Assembly: GCF_900110705.1 (NCBI RefSeq)
Contig: NZ_FOEJ01000004.1
Location: 186,001 to 250,000, forward strand
Reading direction: 5' to 3'
Origin: Loktanella sp. DSM 29012
Lineage (GTDB): Bacteria > Pseudomonadota > Alphaproteobacteria > Rhodobacterales > Rhodobacteraceae
DNA length: 64,000 bases
Below the pieces are notes generated by a model. The model did not search any database and was not told the origin of the DNA. It saw only the letters and a program-made list of their open reading frames with translations. A program made the position numbers and the translations under genes. Below are positions 36,788-45,040 of this stretch, piece by piece. Positions within the stretch are counted from its first letter, which is position 1; each line of letters opens with the position of its first letter.

Positions 36788-37222
36788 ATGACGGAACGGA
36801 AAAAGGCACCGCTGTGGTTCAGCGTGACGATCATGCTGGGATTGCTGTGGAACGTGTTTGGCGTGATCCAGTTTCTGGGCGGCATGGGTCGCACCGCCGA
36901 TGATTATGTGTCGCAGGGCATGACCGCTGCACAGGCTGCGCTGATGGCGAACCAGCCACGCTGGGTCGAGGCGGCCTTTGCGCTGGGTGTCCTGTTCGGT
37001 GTGATCGGCTGCATCCGCGTGCTGCAACGCGCGCAGGGCGGGGTGGTCCGGTTTGCGCTGTCCGTCGTGGCGCTGTGCGTGATGATCGCGGGCAATGCCG
37101 CCTACGGCCTGTTCGCCGTCATGGGGCCGGAACGGCTGGCCACGATGCTGTTCACGCTGATGGTGGCGCTGATCCTGCTGGGCTGTGCCGCCTACGCCCG
37201 TCGCCACGACATCATTCCATAG
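36788..37222 (+). CDS. Small membrane protein, four helices
   Basis: This protein of about 144 residues has four predicted membrane helices: about 12-32 (FSVTIMLGLLWNVFGVIQFL), 64-82 (FALGVLFGVIGCIRVL), 90-112 and 118-136. Three ATG codons run in tandem at 36782, 36785 and 36788; GAGGG at 36777-36781 gives correct spacing only to 36788. I recall similar sequences among proteobacterial inner-membrane proteins without known function. It is followed after 9 bases by a rhodanese gene with AGGGGG upstream, so the two are co-transcribed. Confidence 0.72.
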   Translation: MTERKKAPLWFSVTIMLGLLWNVFGVIQFLGGMGRTADDYVSQGMTAAQAALMANQPRWVEAAFALGVLFGVIGCIRVLQRAQGGVVRFALSVVALCVMIAGNAAYGLFAVMGPERLATMLFTLMVALILLGCAAYARRHDIIP

Positions 37223-37231
37223 GGGGCTGAC

Positions 37232-37624
37232 ATGGCCATTACGCCCGTCGCAGACATGGTTGCCGCCGCCCGCGCGCGGATCACGCAGATCCCGGCGACC
37301 GAGGCCCTGACCCTGACCGACGACCCTGACGTGGTGTTCGTCGACTTGCGCGATGTGCGCGAACGCAGGAACGGCTATGTCCCCGGTAGTTTCCACTGTC
37401 CGCGTGGCATGGCTGAATTCTGGGTCGATCCGGCCAGCCCGTATCACAAGGATATCTTTGGGCAGGACAAACGGTTCGTTTTCTACTGCGCCTCGGGTTG
37501 GCGGTCGGCGCTGACGGTTGCGACCTTGCAGGACATGGGGTTCGTTGCGTCCCACATCACCGAAGGGTTCGGCGGCTGGACCGCCGCCGGCGGCCCGGTG
37601 GCACACCCCGAACCGCGCGATTGA
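37232..37624 (+). CDS. Rhodanese-like domain protein
   Basis: This 130-residue single-domain rhodanese begins with a helical stretch (VADMVAAARARITQIPA), then VVFVDLRDVRERRNGYVPGS. The active-site loop YCASGWRSAL has Cys near residue 86, and the protein ends EGFGGWTAAGGPV. The cysteine can carry persulfide sulfur, so it may act in sulfur transfer or detoxification. No signal peptide is seen, so it is cytoplasmic. Its neighbour upstream is a four-helix membrane protein 9 bases away, and galE follows after 49 bases, probably a separate unit. Confidence 0.88.
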   Translation: MAITPVADMVAAARARITQIPATEALTLTDDPDVVFVDLRDVRERRNGYVPGSFHCPRGMAEFWVDPASPYHKDIFGQDKRFVFYCASGWRSALTVATLQDMGFVASHITEGFGGWTAAGGPVAHPEPRD

Positions 37625-37676
37625 ACTGCGGCCTGTGACCGCCTAAACCACGCTTCATACGACACGAGGGGTCATG

Positions 37677-38690
37677 ATGCGCGTATTGGTCACCGGCGGG
37701 GCAGGCTACATCGGTAGCCATACATTGATCGAACTGCTGGGGCAGACGCACGAGGTCTGCGTGCTGGACAATTTCACGAACGCGAAACCCGTTGTCCTTG
37801 ACCGGGTGCGCAGCCTGACCAACGGTAAGGTGTCCTGCGTCACCGGCGATATCCGTGATGCATCCGCACTTGATGCTGTGATGACTGATTTCGCGCCCGA
37901 GGCGGTGATTCATTTCGCGGGTCTCAAGGCCGTGGGCGAAAGCGGGCGCAAACCCGTCGACTACTACGACGTGAACGTGGCGGGCACATTGGCCCTGCTG
38001 CATGCGATGGACCGGCACGGTGTGCGGCGCATCATCTTTTCCAGTTCTGCCACAGTCTATGGCGAACCCGAATACCTGCCCTACGACGAGGCGCACCCAA
38101 CCAACCCGATGTCGGTCTATGGCCGCACAAAACTGATGGCGGAACACGTGCTGACCGACTGGGCAGCGGCCAACAGTCAGGCCAGCGCCGTGTTGCTGCG
38201 ATATTTCAACCCCGTGGGGGCCCATGCTTCGGCCCGGATGGGCGAGGACCCGGCCGATTATCCCAACAACCTGATGCCGTTCATCGCACAGGTTGCCGTG
38301 GGCAAGCGCGATCAGTTGCAGATCTTTGGCGATGATTACGACACGGCCGACGGCACGGGGGAACGCGATTATATCCATGTGGTCGATCTGGCCCGCGCTC
38401 ATGTCGCGGCACTCGACTATGCGGCCGGGCACACGGGTGCACGCGCGTTCAACATCGGCACCGGTCAGCCCTACAGCGTGATGCAGATGGTGACCGCCTT
38501 TCGCCGCGCCTCTGGGCAGGCGATCCCCACGTCCATCGCCCCGCGTCGTCTGGGCGATATCGCGAAAATGCAGGCGGATGCGTCGCGTGCGCAGGCCGAA
38601 CTGGGATGGCAGGCCACGCATACGCTGGACGACATGGCCGCCAGCACCTGGGCCTGGCAAAGCGCGAACCCTGACGGCTACGGCGACTGA
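37677..38690 (+). CDS. galE: UDP-glucose 4-epimerase
   Basis: This 337-residue short-chain dehydrogenase-type epimerase has the NAD-binding motif VTGGAGYIGSH at its start. Further motifs are DIRDASALDAV, IHFAGLKAVGES, the catalytic SSSATVYG and YGRTK (Tyr near 148), and YFNPVGAH. It interconverts UDP-glucose and UDP-galactose for exopolysaccharide or LPS synthesis. ATG 37674 and ATG 37677 are tandem; GAGGGG (37666-37671) fits the second. The gene reads alone, with no other sugar-nucleotide genes adjacent. Confidence 0.95.
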   Translation: MRVLVTGGAGYIGSHTLIELLGQTHEVCVLDNFTNAKPVVLDRVRSLTNGKVSCVTGDIRDASALDAVMTDFAPEAVIHFAGLKAVGESGRKPVDYYDVNVAGTLALLHAMDRHGVRRIIFSSSATVYGEPEYLPYDEAHPTNPMSVYGRTKLMAEHVLTDWAAANSQASAVLLRYFNPVGAHASARMGEDPADYPNNLMPFIAQVAVGKRDQLQIFGDDYDTADGTGERDYIHVVDLARAHVAALDYAAGHTGARAFNIGTGQPYSVMQMVTAFRRASGQAIPTSIAPRRLGDIAKMQADASRAQAELGWQATHTLDDMAASTWAWQSANPDGYGD

Positions 38691-38837
38691 ACCTGCCATA
38701 GTCTTACCATCGTGACATTCGGTCGCAGGACGCAGGAACATTCCTGCGCCCCGCGCATTGTATCCACAATGAATGTTTCGTGAGGACGACGTGACCGCCC
38801 GGCGGTCATGCGCTCGCGCAGCCGAAAGGATAGTACG

Positions 38838-39326
38838 ATGGCAGACGCCAAAACAGAGATCGATGACGCCGTGAACGACGCCAAGGCCCAGGCCAAGAGC
38901 GTGGTAGAGGACGTCAAGGAACATGCCAAATCCGTCGCAGAAGATGCGCGCGAAACGGTCAAGTCCGAAGTTACTGCCCGCGCCAAGGCCGCCCGCAGTG
39001 CGGCCGCAGGCGAGGTGAACAACGTCGCCGCAGCCCTGCGCCGCGCCGCTGACGAAAGCCGCGACGGCAGCCCGCAGGAACGCACCTTTGGACAAATTGC
39101 CAATTCGCTGGCAGATGTGTCCGAAACCATCGGCAACAAGGATCTGGGAACGGTTGTCAGCGACGCCGGCAATTTTGCACGGCGTCATCCACTGACATTC
39201 CTCGCCGGTGCCGCACTGGCTGGTTTCGCCATCAGCCGCTTTGCCAAGGCGTCCGAACGTCACGACGACTACGGCACGGACTATGGGCGCGACACTGATC
39301 CCGACGATATCGTCGGTCGGGGGTAA
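38838..39326 (+). CDS. Helical envelope-stress protein, first of a four-gene cassette
   Basis: This 162-residue protein has a long charged, alanine/lysine-rich amphipathic N-terminal half (KTEIDDAVNDAKAQAKSVVE and similar heptads), as in LEA-like proteins. Near 113-134 is one hydrophobic segment (RHPLTFLAGAALAGFAISRF), and the tail is acidic. The R-hPLTFL...hAGhAISRF segment is shared by many small alphaproteobacterial stress proteins that associate with the membrane, in the manner of ElaB/YqjD. AAGGA lies 8 bases before ATG 38838. It is the first gene of a tight operon reaching 40891. Confidence 0.75.
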   Translation: MADAKTEIDDAVNDAKAQAKSVVEDVKEHAKSVAEDARETVKSEVTARAKAARSAAAGEVNNVAAALRRAADESRDGSPQERTFGQIANSLADVSETIGNKDLGTVVSDAGNFARRHPLTFLAGAALAGFAISRFAKASERHDDYGTDYGRDTDPDDIVGRG

Positions 39327-39329
39327 CCC

Positions 39330-39731
39330 ATGCAGACATCCAAGGACCCGCGCAGTACAGGTTCGCTGCTGTCCGACGTATTGAACAGCATCGGCAACCT
39401 GTTGCGCCAAGAGGTCGACCTGGCCCGCGCCGAGGTTGACGAAAACCTCAAACGCGCAGCCCGCGCGCTCGCGCTGATTGTCGTCGGGCTGGTACTTTTG
39501 TTCATCGCCTTGACCGTTCTGGTCACCACTGCCGTCAGTGCCCTGGTGCTGGCGGGCGTGGCCGAAATACTGGCGACGCTGATCATCGGTGTCATCACGC
39601 TGGTGGCTGCGGTCATCTTTGCCGTAATCGGGGTCAAGCGTCTGAAGCTGGCCAGCCTCGCACCTTCGCGTGCGGCACGGAACATCAAACGTGATGCCGC
39701 GATGATGAAGGAGGCCTACAATGACCGCTGA
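39330..39731 (+). CDS. Phage-holin superfamily (Holin-X type) membrane protein
   Basis: This 133-residue protein has the pattern LLSDVLNSIGNLLRQEVDLARAE followed by two adjacent membrane helices (about 46-70 and 76-100). It is typical of the Actinobacterial Holin-X, phage_holin_3_6 family, which is chromosomal and not a sign of a prophage. Such proteins are paired with DUF3618 proteins in alphaproteobacteria, as here. It starts 3 bases after the previous stop and overlaps the next gene by 11 bases. A role in envelope integrity under stress is inferred. Confidence 0.88.
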   Translation: MQTSKDPRSTGSLLSDVLNSIGNLLRQEVDLARAEVDENLKRAARALALIVVGLVLLFIALTVLVTTAVSALVLAGVAEILATLIIGVITLVAAVIFAVIGVKRLKLASLAPSRAARNIKRDAAMMKEAYNDR

Positions 39732-40299
39732 CAATCGCACCCCGGCCGAAATCGAAAAGGAAATCGAGGCAGAGCGCGCGCGCCTGACCCGCGATCTGGA
39801 CGCCTTGCAGGATCGGCTGACCGTCGATGGCCTGATGGACGAGGTGCGCCAGCAGGTCCGCAGCCAGATCGACGAGCTGCAACGCAGCCTGCGCGGTCAG
39901 GTGGTCGAGGTGACGGGCGTGGTCGGTGCCGAACTGCGCACGCAGTTGACGCGGGCCGGAACGACCATTTCCAGAACCACGCGCAAGAACCCTTGGCCGC
40001 TTGCGGTGACGGGACTTGGCCTTGCCTGGCTCGCCTACAGCGCGTTGAAACCCGAACCCAAACGCCGCGTCGGCTATGCGCCGACCAAATCCGCGCCAGT
40101 GCGCGGCGTGACGGATTATGACCTGTCGCCTGCGGATATGGCGGCGGCTGAACTGGAGCGCGATGCGGACCGCTGGGCCCGCGATACAGCGGCCCTGGGG
40201 GTCGCACCGACACCGATACAGGATCCGCGCCCGTCCTGGGCGCGTGCCGATGATGAACTGACGACGCGCAGCAACGCTGGCGCGACAGAAAGGAACTGA
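39721..40299 (+). CDS. DUF3618 domain protein
   Basis: This 192-residue protein has the DUF3618 N-terminus (TPAEIEKEIEAERARLTRDLDA), then LQDRLTVDGLMDEV. A single membrane helix lies near 92-108 (NPWPLAVTGLGLAWLAYSAL), followed by a disordered C-terminal half. Family members have been labelled nutrient-deprivation-induced proteins in rhizobia. It overlaps the holin-like gene by 11 bases and ends 1 base before the next gene, so all four cassette genes share one transcript. Confidence 0.88.
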   Translation: MTADNRTPAEIEKEIEAERARLTRDLDALQDRLTVDGLMDEVRQQVRSQIDELQRSLRGQVVEVTGVVGAELRTQLTRAGTTISRTTRKNPWPLAVTGLGLAWLAYSALKPEPKRRVGYAPTKSAPVRGVTDYDLSPADMAAAELERDADRWARDTAALGVAPTPIQDPRPSWARADDELTTRSNAGATERN

Positions 40300-40300
40300 C

Positions 40301-40891
40301 ATGACCGATACACGTCCCACCCCCGCAATGGTGCCCGGCACCCCCGGCGACACCGCATCTGACACCAACAGCCGCATCGACGATCTGCGGCACCGTCTGG
40401 CCGAAGGCACCGAACATCTGTCCGAGGCGGCCCGCGCCCGTGTGGTCGCGGCCCGCGAACGCGCCATCAGCGCCCAACGCAGCGCACGCCGTGCGATGCA
40501 CGACGGGTCGGATGCGGCGACCGATCTGTTCGACCGGCAACCGCTGGTGATCGGCGCATTGGCCTTTGCGCTGGGTGCCGCCGTTGCGGCACTCTTGCCC
40601 AAGACGCGCACCGAAAATTCCTATCTGGGCGCGCAGCGCGATGCCCTGATGGACGAGGCCGAGCGCATTTTTCAGGAGGAAAGCAGCCGCGCCCGCGCCG
40701 CGCTGGACACGGCGCAGACCGAAATGACATCAGCGGCACGCGATGTGACAGACACGGCAGCCCGTGCGGCACGATCCGCCGTCGATGACGCGGCAGAGGC
40801 GGCCAAGGATGCCGCACACGAGGTCGAAACCAAGGCGCGATCTTCGGCCAAAGAGGTCAAGGCCAAGACAAAATCTGCGGCCAAACACTAA
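40301..40891 (+). CDS. LEA-like / nutrient-deprivation-induced protein
   Basis: This 196-residue protein has a polar N-terminus and an Arg/Ala helical region (AARARVVAARERAISAQRSA). A hydrophobic segment lies near 80-98 (PLVIGALAFALGAAVAALLP). A long Ala/Lys/Asp-rich C-terminal repeat region follows (TAARAARSAVDDAAEAAKDA), ending KAKTKSAAKH. The alanine/lysine heptads recall late-embryogenesis-abundant desiccation proteins and histone H1-like tails. It closes the four-gene cassette and is followed by a strong terminator. With the trehalose genes nearby, a role in drying or osmotic stress is inferred. Confidence 0.78.
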   Translation: MTDTRPTPAMVPGTPGDTASDTNSRIDDLRHRLAEGTEHLSEAARARVVAARERAISAQRSARRAMHDGSDAATDLFDRQPLVIGALAFALGAAVAALLPKTRTENSYLGAQRDALMDEAERIFQEESSRARAALDTAQTEMTSAARDVTDTAARAARSAVDDAAEAAKDAAHEVETKARSSAKEVKAKTKSAAKH

Positions 40892-40899
40892 GCCGCGAA

Positions 40900-40935
40900 A
40901 AAAGGGGCGCTGCGGATGACCGCAGTGCCCCTTTT
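40900..40935. terminator. Strong bidirectional terminator
   Basis: AAAAGGGGCGCTGCGG (40900-40915), loop ATGA/C and CCGCAGTGCCCCTTTT (40920-40935 region) form a stem of about 12 GC-rich pairs plus A/T flanks with one G-T wobble. It separates the convergent LEA-like and Crp/Fnr genes. Confidence 0.88.
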
Positions 40936-40937
40936 CT

Positions 40938-41669
40938 TTATCCAGCCCAGCTGAAATCGACCGCCGAGAAACGATCCTTGTAGTCCAGTTGCGCAACCCA
41001 TGCCGCCTTGTCGATGATCCTGAAATAGGGCCGCGCAATTTCCAACGCGCCGCGTTTTTGCAGGTTTCGCAACAGCCGGTTCACATAGATATCCGTCAGG
41101 CCCAGAACGTCGCCAATCTCTTTTTGTGACAGCGGCATGGGGAATCGGTCCGATCCCTGCTCGCTGACCTGATCGGTCTTGGCCTGCACGGTCAGCAGGA
41201 AATGCATCAGACGATCTTCGGCGGAATAGCGGGTCACCGCATGCAGCCGGTCCAGCAGCGTCACGGAATCAAGGCTCGCCATCGACAGCAGCATTGCAAA
41301 GATTCGCGGGTTTGTGCGCGCAAGGTCGCCCAGTCGTTTGCGACTGATCAGACTGACGGTGCCATCGGTCTGCATCGTGGTCTGGTACAGCGCGCTGCTG
41401 AAACCCAGTTCCGACAATCCGACCACTTCGCCCGCCATGAACAGCTGCGCGATGGTCGTCTGGGAACCCGACATGATGCGTGTGATTGCAAGACCCGACC
41501 GGATGATCGCAATGCGGTCGTCGGGTGATCCGGGCGCGAAAACGGTCTGGCGTTTGGCCAGTTGGGTCGGGTTCTGTTCCAGCGCCGCGAGTGCCGCACG
41601 GTCGGACAACGACAGCTCTGCAAGATGGGTCATCCGCGTCAGGAACGCGCTTTGTCCAGAAGTTTTCAT
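40938..41669 (-). CDS. Crp/Fnr-family transcriptional regulator, no cysteines
   Basis: This 243-residue regulator has a cyclic-nucleotide-binding-type beta-roll at about 20-125 (QTVFAPGSPDDRIAIIRSGL), then a dimerisation helix. A winged HTH follows at about 170-225 (MPLSQKEIGDVLGLTDIYVNRLLRNLQKRGAL). It contains no cysteine at all, so it cannot hold the FNR [4Fe-4S] cluster. Key cAMP-pocket residues of CRP are also not evident, so its signal is unknown. Its gene lies between the envelope-stress cassette and divergent otsBA, which it may control; that is inference from position only. Confidence 0.9.
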   Translation of the reverse strand: MKTSGQSAFLTRMTHLAELSLSDRAALAALEQNPTQLAKRQTVFAPGSPDDRIAIIRSGLAITRIMSGSQTTIAQLFMAGEVVGLSELGFSSALYQTTMQTDGTVSLISRKRLGDLARTNPRIFAMLLSMASLDSVTLLDRLHAVTRYSAEDRLMHFLLTVQAKTDQVSEQGSDRFPMPLSQKEIGDVLGLTDIYVNRLLRNLQKRGALEIARPYFRIIDKAAWVAQLDYKDRFSAVDFSWAG

Positions 41670-41884
41670 GATTTTCGAATCCAGTATATCGGCTGGCCAC
41701 CGCGAAAACGGCGACTGGCGGGGGCAATCTCTTAAGCGTGTTGTAGGCAGGGCAAAAGTGTCACGGTATTAACTAGATTAAACTGGTCTAGCTTTTTTGC
41801 AGGATCGATGGTTGACGTTGCGGCAGTTAACGCCCTGGTGATCGGGTGCGGCATCTGGTCATCTGGGATCAAGGGGGGCATGGT

Positions 41885-42649
41885 GTGGTCAAATCCCCAG
41901 CGACTGCGACCGATTCCATGACCGAACTCGCCACGCTCGACCTGCGCAGGCTCTATCTGTTTCTTGATTTCGACGGCACGTTGGTCGACCTTGCGCCGAC
42001 ACCTGATGCAATCCATGTCCCCGACGATTTGCCGACGCTCTTGGCGGGTCTGCATGACCGGACGCAGGGACGGCTTGCAATCGTGTCAGGCCGCGAGGTG
42101 GCGCAGATCGCGCATTTTCTGCCGACGTTTCCCGGTGCAATCTATGGCGCGCACGGGGCGGAATCCCGGGTGGAGGGCGTCGACCGGCCCCATCCTTTGG
42201 CGGGCAGCGCGACGGTGGCCGCCGTGCAGGCCGCCGCCGCCGATCTGGTCGCGACCGATCCGGCACTGCTGCTGGAACGCAAGAAAACGGGCGCTGTCGT
42301 GCACTACCGCGCGGCCCCGACCAAGGGGTCGGCGGTCCGGGCTGCACTGTCGGACATGATCGCAGGCCATCCTGATCTGGTCCTGCACGCGTCGAAAATG
42401 GCTTGGGAAATCCGGCCTGCCGACGCGTCCAAGGCCGGTGCCGTGCAGGCCTTGATGGACGGGCAGCCCGATGACGTCCGACCCGTGGTGATCGGTGATG
42501 ACACAACAGACGAAGAAGCGATGGAGGTCGCCCAGACCATGAACGGAATTTGTATCAGGGTAGGCGAGGGTGACACCATCGCCCCGCACCGATTGGATGC
42601 ACCGTCGGATGTTCACGCGCTGTTGCGGCGCTGGGCTGTGCAGCCATGA
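41885..42649 (+). CDS. otsB: Trehalose-6-phosphate phosphatase
   Basis: This HAD-superfamily phosphatase of about 254 residues has the nucleophile motif FLDFDGTLVD, motif II VSGREVAQI, a cap region with YGAHGAES and motif IV VIGDDTTDEEAMEVA. It dephosphorylates trehalose 6-phosphate made by OtsA. I chose GTG 41885 because AAGGGGGG (41871-41878) sits 6 bases before it; the first ATG, 41918 (MTELATL), has no visible ribosome-binding site but would give the more usual N-terminus. The stop overlaps the otsA start by 4 bases (ATGA). The product is an osmo- and desiccation-protectant. Confidence 0.93.
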   Translation: MVKSPATATDSMTELATLDLRRLYLFLDFDGTLVDLAPTPDAIHVPDDLPTLLAGLHDRTQGRLAIVSGREVAQIAHFLPTFPGAIYGAHGAESRVEGVDRPHPLAGSATVAAVQAAAADLVATDPALLLERKKTGAVVHYRAAPTKGSAVRAALSDMIAGHPDLVLHASKMAWEIRPADASKAGAVQALMDGQPDDVRPVVIGDDTTDEEAMEVAQTMNGICIRVGEGDTIAPHRLDAPSDVHALLRRWAVQP

Positions 42650-44013
42650 CCGGGCGGCTGGTCGTCGTCTCGAACCGCGTCCCGTCTGACGGGCCGCCGT
42701 CCGGGGGATTGGTTGTTGCGCTGCATGATTGTCTGCGGGCAACGGGCGGGCTGTGGTTCGGCACCTCGGGTCGGATCACCGATGATCCCGACGACAGCTT
42801 TGCCCAGGTGCAGGGTGACGGCTACACCATGCGGACCTTTGACCTCAGCCCGGCCGAACAGCAGGGCTATTATCTGGGCTATGCCAATTCGGTGCTCTGG
42901 CCGCTCTGTCACCGCAGGGCGGACCTGATGGCGCTGAACGCGGGCGACTACGACACCTACATGCAGGTGAACCGGCGACTGGCGCGGATGATGGCGGCAG
43001 AACTGCGCCCCGATGACCGCATCTGGATTCACGACTATCACTTCCTGCCGCTGGCCGATTGCCTGCGCGCCGAAGGCGTCACCGCGACCATCGGCTATTT
43101 TCATCACATCCCGTTCCCCGCGACACACGACATGATGGCCCTGCCGCAGCATGACCTGTTTCCGCGCTGGATGGCGGGGTTCGACCTGTTCGGCCTGCAA
43201 ACGCAGCGCGACGTGGCCGCGGCACTGGAAATGCTGCGTGGCCTGCCGGGGGCCGAGCTGCTGCGCGACGGCACGATTTCCTATCGCGAGCGCCGGTTCG
43301 AGGTGCGCAGCTTTCCCATCGGGATCGACGCCGCGGCCTTTGCCGAAGAGGCCGCCCGGATCGACGGTCGCGCACTGCTGAACTTTGCCCCCGACGAACG
43401 GCTGGTAATCGGGGTCGACCGGCTGGATTATTCCAAGGGGCTGGATAACCGCTTGCGCGCCTTTGGCCGTTACCTGCGTGACCGCGCCGAGGATGCGCCC
43501 AAGGCGTCGCTGCTACAGATTGCGCCACCCACGCGCGAAGAGGTCGATGCCTACCAGCAGATCCGCGAGGATCTGGAACGCACCGCCGGCAAGGTCAACG
43601 GCCTGCATTCCGATCTGGGATGGACGCCCATCCGCTATATCCACAGCGGCGTGCCGCGTGACACGCTGGCCGCCGTTTACCGTGCCGCAGATGTGGGGTT
43701 CGTCACGCCGTTCTGCGACGGCATGAACCTTGTGGCCAAGGAATTCGTCGCCGCACAGGACCCGGATGACCCCGGCGTGCTGATCCTGTCGCAGTTTGCG
43801 GGGGCCGTGGAACAGATGGCCTCTGCGCTGATCGTGAACCCCTATGACATCGGGGAAATGGCACGGGCGCTGCGGCAGGCACTGGCCATGCCGCTGGAGG
43901 AACGGATCGACCGGCATCAGGCGCTGGCGCGGGGTGTGTTCCGCAAGGACGTCGCCCATTGGACGCGCAGCTACCTTGATACGATGGACCGCCTCTCGGC
44001 CGCGCGGGCCTGA
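42646..44013 (+). CDS. otsA: Trehalose-6-phosphate synthase
   Basis: This 455-residue GT20 glycosyltransferase joins UDP-glucose and glucose 6-phosphate. Visible motifs are [18 protein letters not shown] for substrate binding, [34 protein letters not shown] and the C-terminal [15 protein letters not shown]. It overlaps otsB by 4 bases, so trehalose synthesis is made from one bicistronic message with the phosphatase first. It ends 100 bases before the VOC gene, with no terminator hairpin that I can see. Confidence 0.96.
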   Translation: MTGRLVVVSNRVPSDGPPSGGLVVALHDCLRATGGLWFGTSGRITDDPDDSFAQVQGDGYTMRTFDLSPAEQQGYYLGYANSVLWPLCHRRADLMALNAGDYDTYMQVNRRLARMMAAELRPDDRIWIHDYHFLPLADCLRAEGVTATIGYFHHIPFPATHDMMALPQHDLFPRWMAGFDLFGLQTQRDVAAALEMLRGLPGAELLRDGTISYRERRFEVRSFPIGIDAAAFAEEAARIDGRALLNFAPDERLVIGVDRLDYSKGLDNRLRAFGRYLRDRAEDAPKASLLQIAPPTREEVDAYQQIREDLERTAGKVNGLHSDLGWTPIRYIHSGVPRDTLAAVYRAADVGFVTPFCDGMNLVAKEFVAAQDPDDPGVLILSQFAGAVEQMASALIVNPYDIGEMARALRQALAMPLEERIDRHQALARGVFRKDVAHWTRSYLDTMDRLSAARA

Positions 44014-44113
44014 TCCGTCTGTGCATCCCTGCACAATTTCTGAGGGCCCATCGACCTGTGCGGATGCGCAATCGCAGGCTACCTATCTTGCAACCTAGCA
44101 CAGGAGCACGACC

Positions 44114-45040
44114 ATGCTGACCCAGATCAAAGGCCTGCACCACGTCACGTCCATCGCGTCTGACGCCGCGCGCAACAACGCGTTCTTTACGGACGCGCTG
44201 GGCCTGCGCCGCGTGAAAAAGACGGTCAATTTCGACGCGCCGGATGTCTATCATCTGTATTATGGCGACGAGGTCGGCACCCCCGGCACGGTCATGACCC
44301 ATTTCCCGTTTCAGCGCGCCGCGCGCGGCACCCCGGGCGTGGGCGAGGTCGGTGAAACCGTGTTCGCCGTGCCCGCGGGATCGCTCGATTTCTGGGCCGA
44401 TCGGTTGGCGGGGCGTGCCGAAAACCTGGCGCGTGACACGCAGTTTGGCGAAAACCGCTTGACCTTTCGCAGTGACGACGGCGAGGCATTCGCCCTGTCA
44501 GAGGCGGCGGATGATCCCCGGACCCCCTGGACCGGGAACGGCGTCGGATCCGACCATGCGATCCGCGGATTCCGGGGTGCGTCCATGCGGTTGGCCGACA
44601 CGGGTGCCATGGTCGAACTGCTGACCTACATGGGCTATGAAAAACTGGACACCCGCGACGGTGTGACCCGCTATGTCATCGCGGGCGACAATCCCGCCGA
44701 TACCATTGATCTGGTGCAGGCCTCGGGTGTGCAAGAGGCGCGGGCCGGGGCCGGATCGGTCCACCACATCGCATTCGCGGTCGAGGATCGCGCAGCACAG
44801 GTCGCGGTCCGTCAGAAACTGATCGACACGGGCTATGCCGTCACGCCTGTGATCGACCGGGACTATTTCTGGGCGATCTATTTCCGCACCCCCGGCGGCG
44901 TCCTGTTCGAAATCGCCACGAATGAACCCGGCTTTGACCGCGACGAGGACACGGCAAACCTTGGCGAGGCGCTCAAGCTGCCCAGCCAGCACGAGCATTT
45001 GCGCGCGCAGCTGGAACAGCATTTGCAGCCGCTGGGTTAA
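44114..45040 (+). CDS. VOC-family ring-cleaving dioxygenase-like protein
   Basis: This 308-residue protein has two paired VOC (glyoxalase/dioxygenase) modules. The first begins IKGLHHVTSIASDAARNNAF and includes YHLYYGDEVGTPGTVMTHFP; the second has GAGSVHHIAFAVED and TPGGVLFEIATNEPGF. Metal-ligand His and Glu are retained (GLHHVT, SVHHIAF, LFEIATN). The length and motifs match MhqO/MhqA-type hydroquinone-linked dioxygenases, so a role against quinones or aromatic stress is likely; the substrate is not determined. AGGAGC precedes the ATG. Its stop overlaps the stop of the convergent PBP gene by four bases (TTAA, 45037-45040). Confidence 0.87.
   Translation: MLTQIKGLHHVTSIASDAARNNAFFTDALGLRRVKKTVNFDAPDVYHLYYGDEVGTPGTVMTHFPFQRAARGTPGVGEVGETVFAVPAGSLDFWADRLAGRAENLARDTQFGENRLTFRSDDGEAFALSEAADDPRTPWTGNGVGSDHAIRGFRGASMRLADTGAMVELLTYMGYEKLDTRDGVTRYVIAGDNPADTIDLVQASGVQEARAGAGSVHHIAFAVEDRAAQVAVRQKLIDTGYAVTPVIDRDYFWAIYFRTPGGVLFEIATNEPGFDRDEDTANLGEALKLPSQHEHLRAQLEQHLQPLG

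Noticed and set aside
39330-39731. Prophage signal from the holin-like gene
   Set aside because: The Holin-X family is chromosomal in many alphaproteobacteria and no lysin, capsid, terminase or integrase gene is nearby.
37557-39740. Minus-strand open frame of 727 codons
   Set aside because: It is antisense to galE and two stress-cassette genes, which have clear families and start sites.
41769-41784. CtrA box upstream of otsB
   Set aside because: TTAA-N5-TTAA does not match the required TTAA-N7-TTAA spacing.
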